From UBA4093 sp036676455 (lineage in GTDB: Bacteria; Cyanobacteriota; Sericytochromatia; S15B-MN24; UBA4093), in assembly GCA_036676455.1 (NCBI GenBank), contig JAKFCW010000021.1, positions 1 through 64,000 on the forward strand: 64,000 nt of DNA, given 5' to 3'. The notes under the pieces are model-generated. The model was given only the letters and a program-made list of their open reading frames with translations. It was not told the origin of the DNA and did not search any database. This document shows, piece by piece, positions 56,689 to 64,000 of this stretch. A program made the translations under genes and the position numbers. Within the stretch, counting starts at the first letter, position 1, and each line of letters opens with the position of its first letter.

Positions 56689-57741
56689 ATGCCCAAGCGC
56701 GTGGCCATGGCCCTCTCCGGGGGAGTCGACTCCGGGGTGGCCGCCTATCTACTGCAATCCAAGGGATTCGACCTGGTGGGAGTCACCTCCCTCAACTACC
56801 CCGAGTCCCGCTGCTGCGACATGAAGTCCGTCTTCGACGCCGCCCGCATCGCCAAGCAGCTCGGCTTCCCCTACCACACGATCGACGTCCTCCAGTCCTT
56901 CAAGGAGAAGGTGATCGACGCCTTCACCGAAGGCTACAAGCTAGGCATCACGCCGAACGTCTGCACCATCTGCAACTCCGAGGTCCGCTTCGAGGAACTC
57001 TTCGAGGAAGCCGCCTGGCGCTACGACGTCGACGCCATCGCCTCGGGCCACTACGCCCGCAACCGCTTCGATCCCGAGACCCGGCGCTGGCAACTGCTGC
57101 GTGGCATCGACCCCACCAAGGACCAGTCGTACATGCTCTACCGGCTGCGCCAGGAGCAGCTCGAACGCTGCCTCTTCCCCCTGGGCGAAAAGACCAAGGA
57201 AGAGGTCCGGGCGATCGCCCGCGAGATCCCCCTCGAGGTCTCCCGCAAGCCCGACAGCCAGGACATCTGCTTCGCCAACGGCGACACCCGCCAGTTCCTG
57301 GAGGATCGCATCGGCACGCAGCTCGCGCCGGGCCCCATCGTCGACGTCTCCGGCAAGACCCTCGGCACGCACCAGGGCATCGCCTACTACACCGTCGGCC
57401 AGCGCCGCGGGCTCGGCATCGCGCATCCGCACCCCCTTTACGTGGTCCGGATCGACGCGAGCAGCAACACCGTGGTCGTGGGCCCGATCGCGGCCGCCCA
57501 CGGGCAAGCCGCCACCGTGCGTGACGTCCGCTGGGTCTCGGTCGCCGCGCCCGAGGCGCCCATGCGGGTCGAAGCCCAGGTGCGCTACCGGTCGCAGGCC
57601 ATGCCGGCGCTGCTCACGCCACTATCGGATGGGCGCGTCCAGCTGGAGTTCGAGGAGCCGATCTTCGCCATCACGCCGGGGCAAGTCGCCGCCTTCTACC
57701 AGGGCGACCTGCTGCTGGGCGGCGGCGTTCTGGAGCGATAG
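56689..57741 (+). CDS. mnmA: tRNA-specific 2-thiouridylase MnmA
   Basis: A 350-residue enzyme that thiolates U34 of Lys, Glu and Gln tRNAs. The PP-loop is ALSGGVDSGVAA (8-19). The catalytic cysteines are Cys92 (NVCTICNSEVRF) and Cys194 (DSQDICFANGD). ASGHYAR, DPTKDQSYMLYRL and the YTVGQRRGLGI segment complete the family pattern. The ATG at 56689 follows GGGAGG; the long upstream extension in the same frame runs through the preceding gene and is not real. TAAACT (56652-56657) is a possible -10. Confidence 0.96.
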   Translation: MPKRVAMALSGGVDSGVAAYLLQSKGFDLVGVTSLNYPESRCCDMKSVFDAARIAKQLGFPYHTIDVLQSFKEKVIDAFTEGYKLGITPNVCTICNSEVRFEELFEEAAWRYDVDAIASGHYARNRFDPETRRWQLLRGIDPTKDQSYMLYRLRQEQLERCLFPLGEKTKEEVRAIAREIPLEVSRKPDSQDICFANGDTRQFLEDRIGTQLAPGPIVDVSGKTLGTHQGIAYYTVGQRRGLGIAHPHPLYVVRIDASSNTVVVGPIAAAHGQAATVRDVRWVSVAAPEAPMRVEAQVRYRSQAMPALLTPLSDGRVQLEFEEPIFAITPGQVAAFYQGDLLLGGGVLER

Positions 57742-57760
57742 CCGCGGACGCATGCACGAA

Positions 57761-57815
57761 CGTCACTCCCGCGAAAGCGGGAGTCCAGGGGATTCCCGCT
57801 TTCGCGGGAATGACG
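57761..57815. repeat. REP-like near-perfect palindrome of the RHSRESGNP type
   Basis: Arms of 22 bp (57761-57782 and 57794-57815) match with a single mismatch around an 11-nt centre that can itself pair (TCC/GGA). It contains the CGTCA...TCCCGCGAAAGCGGGA core which, when translated, gives the spurious peptide HSRESGxPxxSRFRGND seen in many proteobacterial and other genomes. It lies 20 nt after mnmA and could also end its transcript. Confidence 0.88.
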
Positions 57816-57868
57816 ACGGAAGGTGAGTCTCGACGTCTGAGACGGCCTGCCTTGATTTAGAAGGAAGC

Positions 57869-58375
57869 TCAGGCCTGGGGACCGCGCGAGATCGCATCCG
57901 CCGAGGATGGGGCGGGCTTCGGCGAATCGCTCGCAGGCAAGACCCCCAGCTCGCGGAGCATCTCGGCGCCTTGCTCGACGGTCTCGCGCTCCGACTTGTA
58001 CGTGAGGACCTTGAGGGCCTCGTCGAGGGGCCACCAGCGGGCCTCGTCCACCTCGGACGAGTCGTTGGAGGTCTCGCCCTCGAGGTGGCGGATCAGGAAG
58101 AAGTGGACGGTCTTGTGGATCTTGACCCCCTCTTCCTTGGCGTAGAACCAGTAGGAGATCTCGCCGATCCGACGCAGGACCTCACCGATCAGGCCGGTTT
58201 CCTCCATGACTTCACGACAGGCCGCCTGTTCGAGGGTTTCCCCCTCCTCGAGACGTCCCTTGGGCAGCGCCCAGATTCGACCGCCACGCAGGGCGATGAG
58301 ACCGATCTCGACGGTGCCGGATTGCTGGCGAAAGATCACTCCGCCGGATGAAACCTGATTCTTGACCTTGGACAC
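57869..58375 (-). CDS. Nudix hydrolase (MutT-like)
   Basis: A 168-residue Nudix protein. The box is GRLEEGETLEQAACREVMEETGL, complete. SSGGVIFRQQ at the start and HKTVHFFLIRHLEGE, then ARWWPLDEALKVLTY, resemble the AP4A/MutT-like group that often starts SxGGV(I/V). It probably hydrolyses a nucleoside diphosphate-linked substrate; specificity is unknown. The start is GTG with TGGAGG 5 nt upstream. It is divergent from the MFS gene. Confidence 0.87.
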   Translation of the reverse strand: MSKVKNQVSSGGVIFRQQSGTVEIGLIALRGGRIWALPKGRLEEGETLEQAACREVMEETGLIGEVLRRIGEISYWFYAKEEGVKIHKTVHFFLIRHLEGETSNDSSEVDEARWWPLDEALKVLTYKSERETVEQGAEMLRELGVLPASDSPKPAPSSADAISRGPQA

Positions 58376-58455
58376 GGGGCCTCCACTCTACTTCCTTCAT
58401 CTTAGCACTCCCAGCGAATTCGAACACCCCAAACAAGCGCCCGCGCGGCGAAGAT

Positions 58456-58484
58456 TTGACGACCCTCTGGAACTTTGTTAGGGT
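58456..58484 (+). promoter_or_regulatory. Promoter of the MFS transporter gene
   Basis: TTGACG (58456-58461), 17 nt, TAGGGT (58479-58484), with a TG dinucleotide making an extended -10 (TGTTAGGGT). A leader of about 60 nt would follow before the GTG at 58550. Confidence 0.5.
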
Positions 58485-58549
58485 GAAGTCGCTTTTTTCA
58501 TCGGCCTCCGCAGCCCTTCCGCCTGCGGCTCCACGCATCAGGAGTTCCC

Positions 58550-59755
58550 GTGTCACGTAAGCCGCTCTTCGTTCTTTTCATCGCGATCTTCACCGTGATG
58601 ATGGGCTTCGGCGTGGTCATCCCCGCCATGCCCTACTACGCCCGCACCCTGCATGGCGATGCCGTCTTCATCGGGGCCATGATGGCCTCGTACTCGCTCG
58701 CGCAGTTCCTAGTGGCCCCCTTCTGGGGACGCCTCTCGGATCGCTACGGCCGCAAGCCGTTCCTGATCCTCGGACTGGTCGGGTTCGCCGTCTCGTTCCT
58801 CTGGTTCGGCCTCGCCAACAGCCTGCCCGGCCTCATGGCCGCCCGCACGCTGGGCGGCCTGCTCTCGGCGGCGGCGCTGCCGGCGGCCTTCGCCACCGTC
58901 TCCGACGTCACCACCGAGGAGAACCGGGCCAAGGGCATGGGCGTGGTCGGCGCCGCCATGGGACTCGGCATGGTCTTCGGGCCGGCCATCGGCGGATGGC
59001 TCGGGCATTACGGGCTCTCCACGCCGTTCTTCGTGGCCTCGGCGATCGCACTTCTGGCCGCCCTCCTCACCTTCGTGATGCTGCCCGAGTCGCTGCCCAA
59101 GCAGAACGCCGATAGCGCCGCGCCCGCCCGCGCCGGCTTCTTCCAGAACCTCAGGGAAACCCCGTCCGCGGCCTGGGGCCTCCTGGCGGTCACGTTCCTC
59201 TCCACCTTCGCCTTCGCCGGCTTCGAGACCGTCTTCGCGCTCTTCGTGCAGGACCGCCTCGTGCTCGACCCGCAATCGAGCGCCCACACCGTCGGCATGC
59301 TGCTCGCCGTCATGGGCCTGGTCTCGGCCCTGGTCCAGGGCGGCCTGGTCGGGCGCCTCATCAAGCAGACGGGGGAGCGCACGGTGCTCGCCTTGGGCCT
59401 CGGATTGATGGCCCTTACGATGATCTCGGTCAGCGCCACCTCCGCCTCGGCCTTCGCCTTCGCCTGCATCCTCGCTGTCATGGGCATCGCCCACGGCGTC
59501 ATGCGGCCCGCCATCTCCTCGGGCATCTCCAAGGGAGCCGGCTCGGCCCAGGGATCGGCCCTTGGCATGATGAGCTCCTTCGACAGCCTGGCCCGGGTGC
59601 TTGGGCCGCTGCTGGCCGGCGTCCTCTACGCCATGCAAGTCTCGCTGCCCTTCTACGCCTCGGCCCTGGCCCTCTTCGTCGGCGTCGCCGTCGTGCTCAC
59701 GCTGGTGGCGCGCCCCAAGCCGCTGGCCGCCGCGCAACCCGAACCCGAAGCCTAA
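58550..59755 (+). CDS. MFS exporter (DHA1/TetA-like)
   Basis: A 401-residue, 12-helix major facilitator. The loop 2-3 signature GRLSDRYGRKP (motif A) and motif C in helix 5 (GMGVVGAAMGLGMVFGPAIGGWLG) mark a drug:H+ antiporter of the 12-helix DHA1 group. The C-terminal half repeats GGLVGRLIKQTGERTVL. It probably exports a small hydrophobic compound; no regulator is adjacent on its strand. The start is GTG at 58550. Confidence 0.87.
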   Translation: MSRKPLFVLFIAIFTVMMGFGVVIPAMPYYARTLHGDAVFIGAMMASYSLAQFLVAPFWGRLSDRYGRKPFLILGLVGFAVSFLWFGLANSLPGLMAARTLGGLLSAAALPAAFATVSDVTTEENRAKGMGVVGAAMGLGMVFGPAIGGWLGHYGLSTPFFVASAIALLAALLTFVMLPESLPKQNADSAAPARAGFFQNLRETPSAAWGLLAVTFLSTFAFAGFETVFALFVQDRLVLDPQSSAHTVGMLLAVMGLVSALVQGGLVGRLIKQTGERTVLALGLGLMALTMISVSATSASAFAFACILAVMGIAHGVMRPAISSGISKGAGSAQGSALGMMSSFDSLARVLGPLLAGVLYAMQVSLPFYASALALFVGVAVVLTLVARPKPLAAAQPEPEA

Positions 59756-59771
59756 GCCTGACACGCAACTC

Positions 59772-59806
59772 GCCTCCCCCTCCCGCCCGGGAGGGGGAGG
59801 CTTTTT
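59772..59806 (+). terminator. Terminator after the MFS gene
   Basis: A 13-bp perfect stem (59772-59784 with 59789-59801), GCCC loop, followed by five T residues. Confidence 0.93.
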
Positions 59807-59916
59807 CTCGCATCCCGAAAAAATACCGAAACAAACGTCGGGTAACGTGAAGCGAGGGCCCTCCCTCGCGCAGGCGACGGGATGGCCGCGTTCCGCATCA
59901 CCACAGGCTCAGGCAC

Positions 59917-59945
59917 TTGACGCTGCTAACCGGCAATGCTACGTT
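59917..59945 (+). promoter_or_regulatory. Promoter of the MerR-efflux operon
   Basis: TTGACG (59917-59922), 17 nt, TACGTT (59940-59945). Between the -10 and the ATG, the triplet ACTTCc/ACTTCa/ACTTCa (59957-59974) is a 6-nt direct repeat that might be an operator. A 7-bp hairpin (59852-59869) lies further upstream. Confidence 0.5.
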
Positions 59946-59980
59946 GAGGAGTCTGAACTTCCACTTCAACTTCAGGTTCG

Positions 59981-60757
59981 ATGTCAGAGACTACTTACTC
60001 CATCGGCGAGGTCGTGCGCCTCCTCCATCCGGACTGCGAACTCACGGAGTCCACCCTGCGCTTCTGGGAGAAGATGGGCCTGATCGCGTCCCAGCGGACG
60101 CCCGGCGGCCATCGCGTCTTCACCCAGGACGATCTCCGGCGCATCCGGATCATCAAGAAGCTGCAAACGCAGCGCGACATGCCGCTGGAGAAGATCCGCC
60201 GGCTCTGCCAGTCGGTCCCTTCCACCGACGAGCTGGAGGCGATCGCCGAGTTCAACGAGCACTTCTACCGCCCCCTGCGCTACGACCCCGATTTCGAGCC
60301 GCTCACCCGCAGCGAGCTCGCCGCGCGCACCGGCATCGCCCCCCAGACCCTGCAGGCCCTGCAAGAGGCCGGCGCCCTGCGGCCCGTGTCGCGCTCCGGC
60401 CCGAGCGATCCTGCCGCTCGGGCCGAAGATCCCCACTTCGACGAGGATGGCCTGCGGGTCGCCGAGATCTACCACGAGCTCTCCTTGTACGGGATCGAGC
60501 CGGGGGATTTCCGCGAGACCTGCGAGCTGACCACGCGCCTGATCGAGCTGCAGTACCGCTACTACTTAGAGAAGCTCTACCCCCGGATTCCTCCTCAGCA
60601 GCAAGGCTCGAAGGTCAAGCTACTCAGCGAACTGGGCCAGGAGCTTTTCCGCATCATCTACCACCAGACCTACCTCGCCGTGGGCGACCGCCTTGCGCGC
60701 GACGGAGCGTTCGAAACGGCAGAAGCCACCCATACCGAGAAAGCGAAGAACTCATGA
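59981..60757 (+). CDS. MerR-type transcriptional regulator with a second MerR-like HTH
   Basis: A 258-residue regulator. The N-terminal winged helix is typical MerR (YSIGEVVRLLHPDCELTESTLRFWEKMGLI, PGGHRVFTQDDLRRIRIIKKLQ). Instead of a short effector domain there is a second MerR-like HTH at about 105-170 (LTRSELAARTGIAPQTLQALQEAGALRPVSR, HFDEDGLRVAEIYHELSLYGI), then a helical tail (about 175-258). No Cys cluster for metal sensing is present. Its TGA overlaps the ATG of the next lipoprotein gene, so it is co-translated with the efflux genes and probably controls them. Confidence 0.82.
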   Translation: MSETTYSIGEVVRLLHPDCELTESTLRFWEKMGLIASQRTPGGHRVFTQDDLRRIRIIKKLQTQRDMPLEKIRRLCQSVPSTDELEAIAEFNEHFYRPLRYDPDFEPLTRSELAARTGIAPQTLQALQEAGALRPVSRSGPSDPAARAEDPHFDEDGLRVAEIYHELSLYGIEPGDFRETCELTTRLIELQYRYYLEKLYPRIPPQQQGSKVKLLSELGQELFRIIYHQTYLAVGDRLARDGAFETAEATHTEKAKNS

Positions 60758-61140
60758 AACGCATTGCACCGTTCCTTCTCGCGGGATCCCTCGTCTCCGC
60801 CGGGCTCCTGGCAGGCTGCGACTCCCAGGCCTCGCTGATCGCCAACCCCGCCACCGCCGGCAAGGTTCCGACGGTCCCCGCCTCCGTGGTGACCTCGGGC
60901 ACGACCATGCTGCTCAACATCCAGGAGGCCAACCTGACCCCGGAGATGAAGGCCGCCGGTAGCCTCAAGATCCTCTTCGGACAGGCCCCGATCCCCATGG
61001 CGAAGGCCACCGCCCCCGCCACCGGCCTGGTCGCGCCCATCCCCCAGACGGGCGGCTTCGACCCGGACCTGAGCGGCAAGCAGCGCTTCACCTTCATCCT
61101 CGACCGGAACAAGACCCAAGTGGTCGATGTCCAGCTCTAG
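60754..61140 (+). CDS. Small lipoprotein in the efflux operon
   Basis: A 128-residue lipoprotein; the signal ends LLAGC (Cys22). The mature part is Ala/Thr/Pro-rich then a beta-like end (KQRFTFILDRNKTQVVDVQL). No family is recognised. It is translationally coupled to the MerR gene (ATGA overlap) and lies 27 nt before the beta-barrel gene. A periplasmic or envelope accessory to the efflux system is possible. Confidence 0.7.
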   Translation: MKRIAPFLLAGSLVSAGLLAGCDSQASLIANPATAGKVPTVPASVVTSGTTMLLNIQEANLTPEMKAAGSLKILFGQAPIPMAKATAPATGLVAPIPQTGGFDPDLSGKQRFTFILDRNKTQVVDVQL

Positions 61141-61167
61141 CGCGGACGCAGTAAGGATAGAGTAACC

Positions 61168-62199
61168 ATGCATCTCAACCGCCATCTCCCCGCCGCCCTC
61201 ATCCTCACGGTGCTCGCCACCCCCATCCTGCTCCAGGCCCCTGCGGAGGCCCAGACCAAGGTCACCGGTCGCATCGTCGGTGAGAAGGGCCAGGCCCTCT
61301 CGAAGGTCTTCGTCCAGCAGCAAGGCTCGCTGGCCACCGCCTTCACCGACGATCAGGGCCGCTTCACCCTCTCGCTGGACGCCAACGGCCAGCGCTCGAT
61401 CGAGATCAGCGCCGTCGGCTACCAGTCCAAGGTCGTCGCCGTCGACGGTCTCGCCGCGCGCCCGGTCAAGCTCGACCCGATCCCCACCTACCAGCCGACC
61501 TACGCGCCGGTCCTGCCCTCGCGCGTCGCCCCCAGCATTCCACCGCTGGACACCCAGGTGGGCCTCTCCTACCAGCTCCACAACCCCCGCCTCACTCAGG
61601 GCGGCCAGGCCGTCGAGGGCTGGGTGGACAACGCGCTCGCCGGCCACGGCCAGCTGCGCCGCGGCGACGTCCTCGTCGGCCTGGAAGCGTCGCGCTACAA
61701 GGCCCCCATGGACCTGCCCAACACCCCCACCACCGCGTCGGTCGCCACCCCCGAGGTGACGGAGGTCAAGATCCGCGGCGGCATGGCCTTCGGCAACGCC
61801 ACCTGGGAAGTCGGCCCCTCCCTCTCGGTCTTCCAGACCAACGTCACGCCCAACAACAACGGCGTGCCCTACTCCGGCACCCTCATGGACTACACCCACA
61901 CCCGCCGGGGCATCGGCCTCGCCGTGCCGGCCATCTTCACCCTGGGCCGCGTCGAGCTGCTGGGAGAAGGCGCGTATTATCCCTGGACCAGCACGACCCT
62001 GGAAGGCGCCCCGGCCCCCATCACCTCCGGCCAGCGCGCCGACCTGAAACTGGGCGTAGGCTACCGCGTGATGCCCACCCTCCGCGCGGAGCTGACCTTC
62101 ACCAACCAGCTGTGGCGCCGCGGCGACTTCCGCGAGGACACCACCATCTGGGGCCTGGGCGTCACCTACCGTCCCGAGCGCACGGAGGAAGGGAAATGA
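61168..62199 (+). CDS. Outer-membrane beta-barrel-like protein with CarboxypepD_reg-like domain
   Basis: A 343-residue exported protein. After a signal peptide (cleavage near APAEAQ, residue 29) comes a carboxypeptidase-regulatory-like beta-sandwich (about 30-105: VTGRIVGEKGQALSKVFVQQQGS, then DDQGRFTLSL, IEISAVGYQSKVV). The rest has regular alternating, aromatic-ended strands (LSYQLHNPRL, VLVGLEASRYKA, TWEVGPSLSVFQ, IFTLGRVELLGEGAYY, ADLKLGVGYRVMP) and ends in a strand closed by VTYRPE, as in small beta-barrels. It overlaps the TolC gene start (ATGA). Confidence 0.75.
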   Translation: MHLNRHLPAALILTVLATPILLQAPAEAQTKVTGRIVGEKGQALSKVFVQQQGSLATAFTDDQGRFTLSLDANGQRSIEISAVGYQSKVVAVDGLAARPVKLDPIPTYQPTYAPVLPSRVAPSIPPLDTQVGLSYQLHNPRLTQGGQAVEGWVDNALAGHGQLRRGDVLVGLEASRYKAPMDLPNTPTTASVATPEVTEVKIRGGMAFGNATWEVGPSLSVFQTNVTPNNNGVPYSGTLMDYTHTRRGIGLAVPAIFTLGRVELLGEGAYYPWTSTTLEGAPAPITSGQRADLKLGVGYRVMPTLRAELTFTNQLWRRGDFREDTTIWGLGVTYRPERTEEGK

Positions 62200-63602
62200 G
62201 CCGGCGGATCCTCATCTCGGGCCTCACGGCCCTCAGTCTGAGCCCGCTCGGAGTCATGCTCGCCCCCGCCCTGCCAGCCGCGGCCCAGGTGGGCGATCGC
62301 CTGACCTTCAGTGAGGCCCTTACGATCGCCGAGCGCAACGCGCCCACGGTCCGCTCCGCCCAGGCCGGCCTCGAAGGGGCCGAAGCCCGCGTCAGCGAGG
62401 TCACGGGCGGCGCCTTCCCGCAGCTCAGCCTCAGCGCCAACGCCTTCAACTTCAACATGCTCGGCTCCGGCGCGAGCGCCGGCCTGGGCCTGGGCGGCTT
62501 TGGGGGCATGGGCGGCCTCGGAGGCCTCGGGGGCCTCGGAGGCCTGAGCAGCCTGAGCATGATGGGCGGCGCGGGGGGAGGCAGCATCTCCACCCAGGTG
62601 CAGCTCAGCGCCAACCAGGTCCTGTTCGACGCCTTCCGGACCCAGGACGGCCTCAAGATCGCCGACTCCACCCGGGATCTGGCCCGCCTCGAGATCGTCA
62701 ACGCCAAGCGCCGCGCCCAGTTCGAGGCGGCCAACGCCTACCTGGGAGTGCTGCGCTCAGAGAGCCTGCTGGAGGTTTCCCGCGTGGCCCTCGTTCAGTC
62801 CCGCGCCCACGTCGAGCAGGCGCAGCTGCGCGAGCGCAGCGGCGTCGGCACCCGCTTCGAGGTCCTGCAGGCGCAGACCCAGCTCGCCAACACCCAGGGG
62901 CAGTTCTCGCAGGCGCAGAACCGCGTCGAGCTGGCCCGCCTCGCGCTCGGCACCGCCCTGGGCGTCTCGGCCATGAACGCGCAGCTGGATTCCAGCCTGC
63001 CCCTGCCCCAGGCGCAGGTGAGCGCCAGCAGCTACGAGTCGGCGATCGCCAACCGCCTGGAAGTCCTGCAGGTCGGCTTGAAGCATGAGATGGACGAGAC
63101 CGCCGTGACGCTGCAGAGCCGGGCCTACCTGCCCACCGTGGCGGGTATCGGCATGCTCTCGTACCAGCCGGGCTCGACGAGCTACTACCTCCTGGGCGCC
63201 TCGGTGAGCTGGACGCTGTTGAACGGCAACCAGACCGAGGCCAAGATCGCGCAGGCCAAGTCCGAGGTGGCCAAGGACCAGGCCCAGCTGGAGTCGGTGC
63301 GCCGCCAGGTGGCCCTCGACATCCAGAACGCCCTCTCGGCGCGCTCCGAGGCCGTCGACCGGGTGGCGATCGCCCAGCAGGGCGTCGCTGCTGCGGCGGA
63401 AGGCTACCGTCTCGCCCAGGTCCGGTTCCAGGCCGGCATGGGCACCGGGCTCGAAGTAATCGACGCCCAGACCTCCCTTGCCCAGGCGCAGAGTAATCTC
63501 GTCCAGGCTCAGTATGATGTTCAAGCCGCGGAGTTGCGGGTGACTCAGGCCCTCGGTCTGGAGCTCCAAACCGTGTTAGCCAAGAAAGGAAGCGAGTCGT
63601 GA
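62196..63602 (+). CDS. TolC-family outer-membrane efflux channel with Gly-rich insertion
   Basis: A 468-residue outer membrane factor with a Sec signal (to about residue 31). The two structural repeats are seen (TFSEALTIAERNAPTVRSAQAGLEGAEARV and the later ALDIQNALSARSEAVDRVAIAQQGVAAAAEGYRLAQVRFQAG), with long coiled coil between. The segment 90-130, at the first beta-hairpin that should face the cell exterior, is expanded by Gly/Leu/Met low complexity (GLGLGGFGGMGGLGGLGGL). It is coupled by overlapping codons to genes on both sides. Confidence 0.9.
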   Translation: MSRRILISGLTALSLSPLGVMLAPALPAAAQVGDRLTFSEALTIAERNAPTVRSAQAGLEGAEARVSEVTGGAFPQLSLSANAFNFNMLGSGASAGLGLGGFGGMGGLGGLGGLGGLSSLSMMGGAGGGSISTQVQLSANQVLFDAFRTQDGLKIADSTRDLARLEIVNAKRRAQFEAANAYLGVLRSESLLEVSRVALVQSRAHVEQAQLRERSGVGTRFEVLQAQTQLANTQGQFSQAQNRVELARLALGTALGVSAMNAQLDSSLPLPQAQVSASSYESAIANRLEVLQVGLKHEMDETAVTLQSRAYLPTVAGIGMLSYQPGSTSYYLLGASVSWTLLNGNQTEAKIAQAKSEVAKDQAQLESVRRQVALDIQNALSARSEAVDRVAIAQQGVAAAAEGYRLAQVRFQAGMGTGLEVIDAQTSLAQAQSNLVQAQYDVQAAELRVTQALGLELQTVLAKKGSES

Positions 63603-64000
63603 AGCGTGTCGCTTGGGGTCTCGTCCCGATGCTGGTGATCGGCATGGCCGGTTGCCAGAAGGGAGAACCCAAAAATACGGACGCCCCCAAGGCGCAGGGG
63701 CAGGGCATCTCCGTCGCCGTCGCAACGGCCGAGCAGGGTGAGATCGCCCGCCCGCTGGTGGTAGAGGGCACCGTGGCCGCCCGCTCCGAGGTCAAGATCC
63801 TGCCCAAGATGACCGGGCGCCTGCTCGAGGTCCTCGTGGACGAAGGCTCCGCCGTCAAGGCGGGCCAGAAGCTCGCCATGATCGAGAGCCCCGAGCTGGA
63901 GTGGCAGATGCAGCAGCAGAAGGCCTCCTTGCTGACCGCCCAGGCGAACCTCTCGAACGCCCAGAGCAACCTGGACCGCATGCGCATGCTGGTCGACCAG
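63599..64000 (+). CDS. Efflux pump membrane-fusion protein (RND/HlyD type), N-terminal part
   Basis: The first 134 residues of a periplasmic adaptor; the rest lies outside the window. The start is GTG at 63599, in a GTGA overlap with the TolC stop. The lipobox is GMAGC (Cys19). The biotinyl-lipoyl-like hairpin region is typical (VVEGTVAARSEVKILPKMTGRLLEVLVDEGSAVKAGQKLAMIESPELEWQ), then a coiled coil begins (QQQKASLLTAQANLSNAQSNL). An inner-membrane RND permease is expected next. Confidence 0.9.
   Translation, partial: MKRVAWGLVPMLVIGMAGCQKGEPKNTDAPKAQGQGISVAVATAEQGEIARPLVVEGTVAARSEVKILPKMTGRLLEVLVDEGSAVKAGQKLAMIESPELEWQMQQQKASLLTAQANLSNAQSNLDRMRMLVDQ

Noticed and set aside
57696..58034. Small protein containing HSRESGNP on the minus strand
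   Set aside because: A known false translation of the REP-like palindrome and its surroundings.

Overview
This is a high-GC, gene-dense stretch from a Gram-negative (diderm) bacterium. The outer-membrane signs are a TolC-type channel, a predicted beta-barrel, several lipoproteins with lipoboxes, and the start of a membrane-fusion protein. Stops are TAA, TAG and TGA, and there are many GTG and TTG starts with clear Shine-Dalgarno (SD) sequences. Several promoters fit a sigma-70 pattern: a TTG-type -35, exactly 17 nt, then TAGAAT, TAAAAT or TATAAT. There is no rRNA, tRNA, CRISPR array, transposase or prophage. I cannot fix the lineage from this window; a deep-branching, aerobically respiring, chemotactic lineage (Sericytochromatia-like or deltaproteobacterial-like) is only a guess.

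Layout. 1-18.3 kb, + strand: the 3' end of groEL; tatA-uvrB; a tandem-kinase membrane protein; a membrane histidine kinase; uvrA; a delta-60-repeat lipoprotein; a LeuB-like dehydrogenase with altered catalytic residues; an endonuclease V paralogue lacking one metal-binding Asp; then a run from a large lipoprotein through a DnaQ-like exonuclease, a Nudix hydrolase and a two-part response regulator to a MidA/NDUFAF7-family methyltransferase. 18.6-32.6 kb: a complete 14-gene nuoA-N operon for respiratory complex I, ended by a strong terminator shared with the convergent gene.

32.6-44.2 kb, - strand: an HdeD-like membrane protein, a dCache-type histidine kinase, an aldo/keto reductase, and a tightly overlapping chemotaxis operon (read 5'->3': a 631-residue repeat protein of unknown function, cheX, cheY, cheA, cheR, cheR, cheB). 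44.5-49.5 kb: egtB and egtD (ergothioneine-type biosynthesis) with a chemoreceptor gene between them. 49.5-54.8 kb: an SDR oxidoreductase, a glycogen-debranching-like glycosidase, a BON-SRPBCC membrane protein and a second endonuclease V with intact catalytic residues.

55-57.8 kb: two paralogous Tyr/Phe/Gly-rich secreted proteins, each with an SD-sequestering hairpin and its own terminator; then mnmA and a REP-like palindrome. 57.9-64 kb: a Nudix hydrolase, an MFS exporter, and an operon of a double-HTH MerR-type regulator, a lipoprotein, a beta-barrel protein, TolC and an efflux membrane-fusion protein cut by the window end.

The leading candidates for something undescribed are the 631-residue protein heading the chemotaxis operon, with six helical repeats of 69-71 residues marked by a KRY-like anchor, and the paired Tyr/Phe-rich secreted proteins with matched leader hairpins. 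Secondary points are families carrying changed catalytic residues (LeuB-like enzyme, first endonuclease V, tandem kinase) and the methyltransferase placed directly before complex I.
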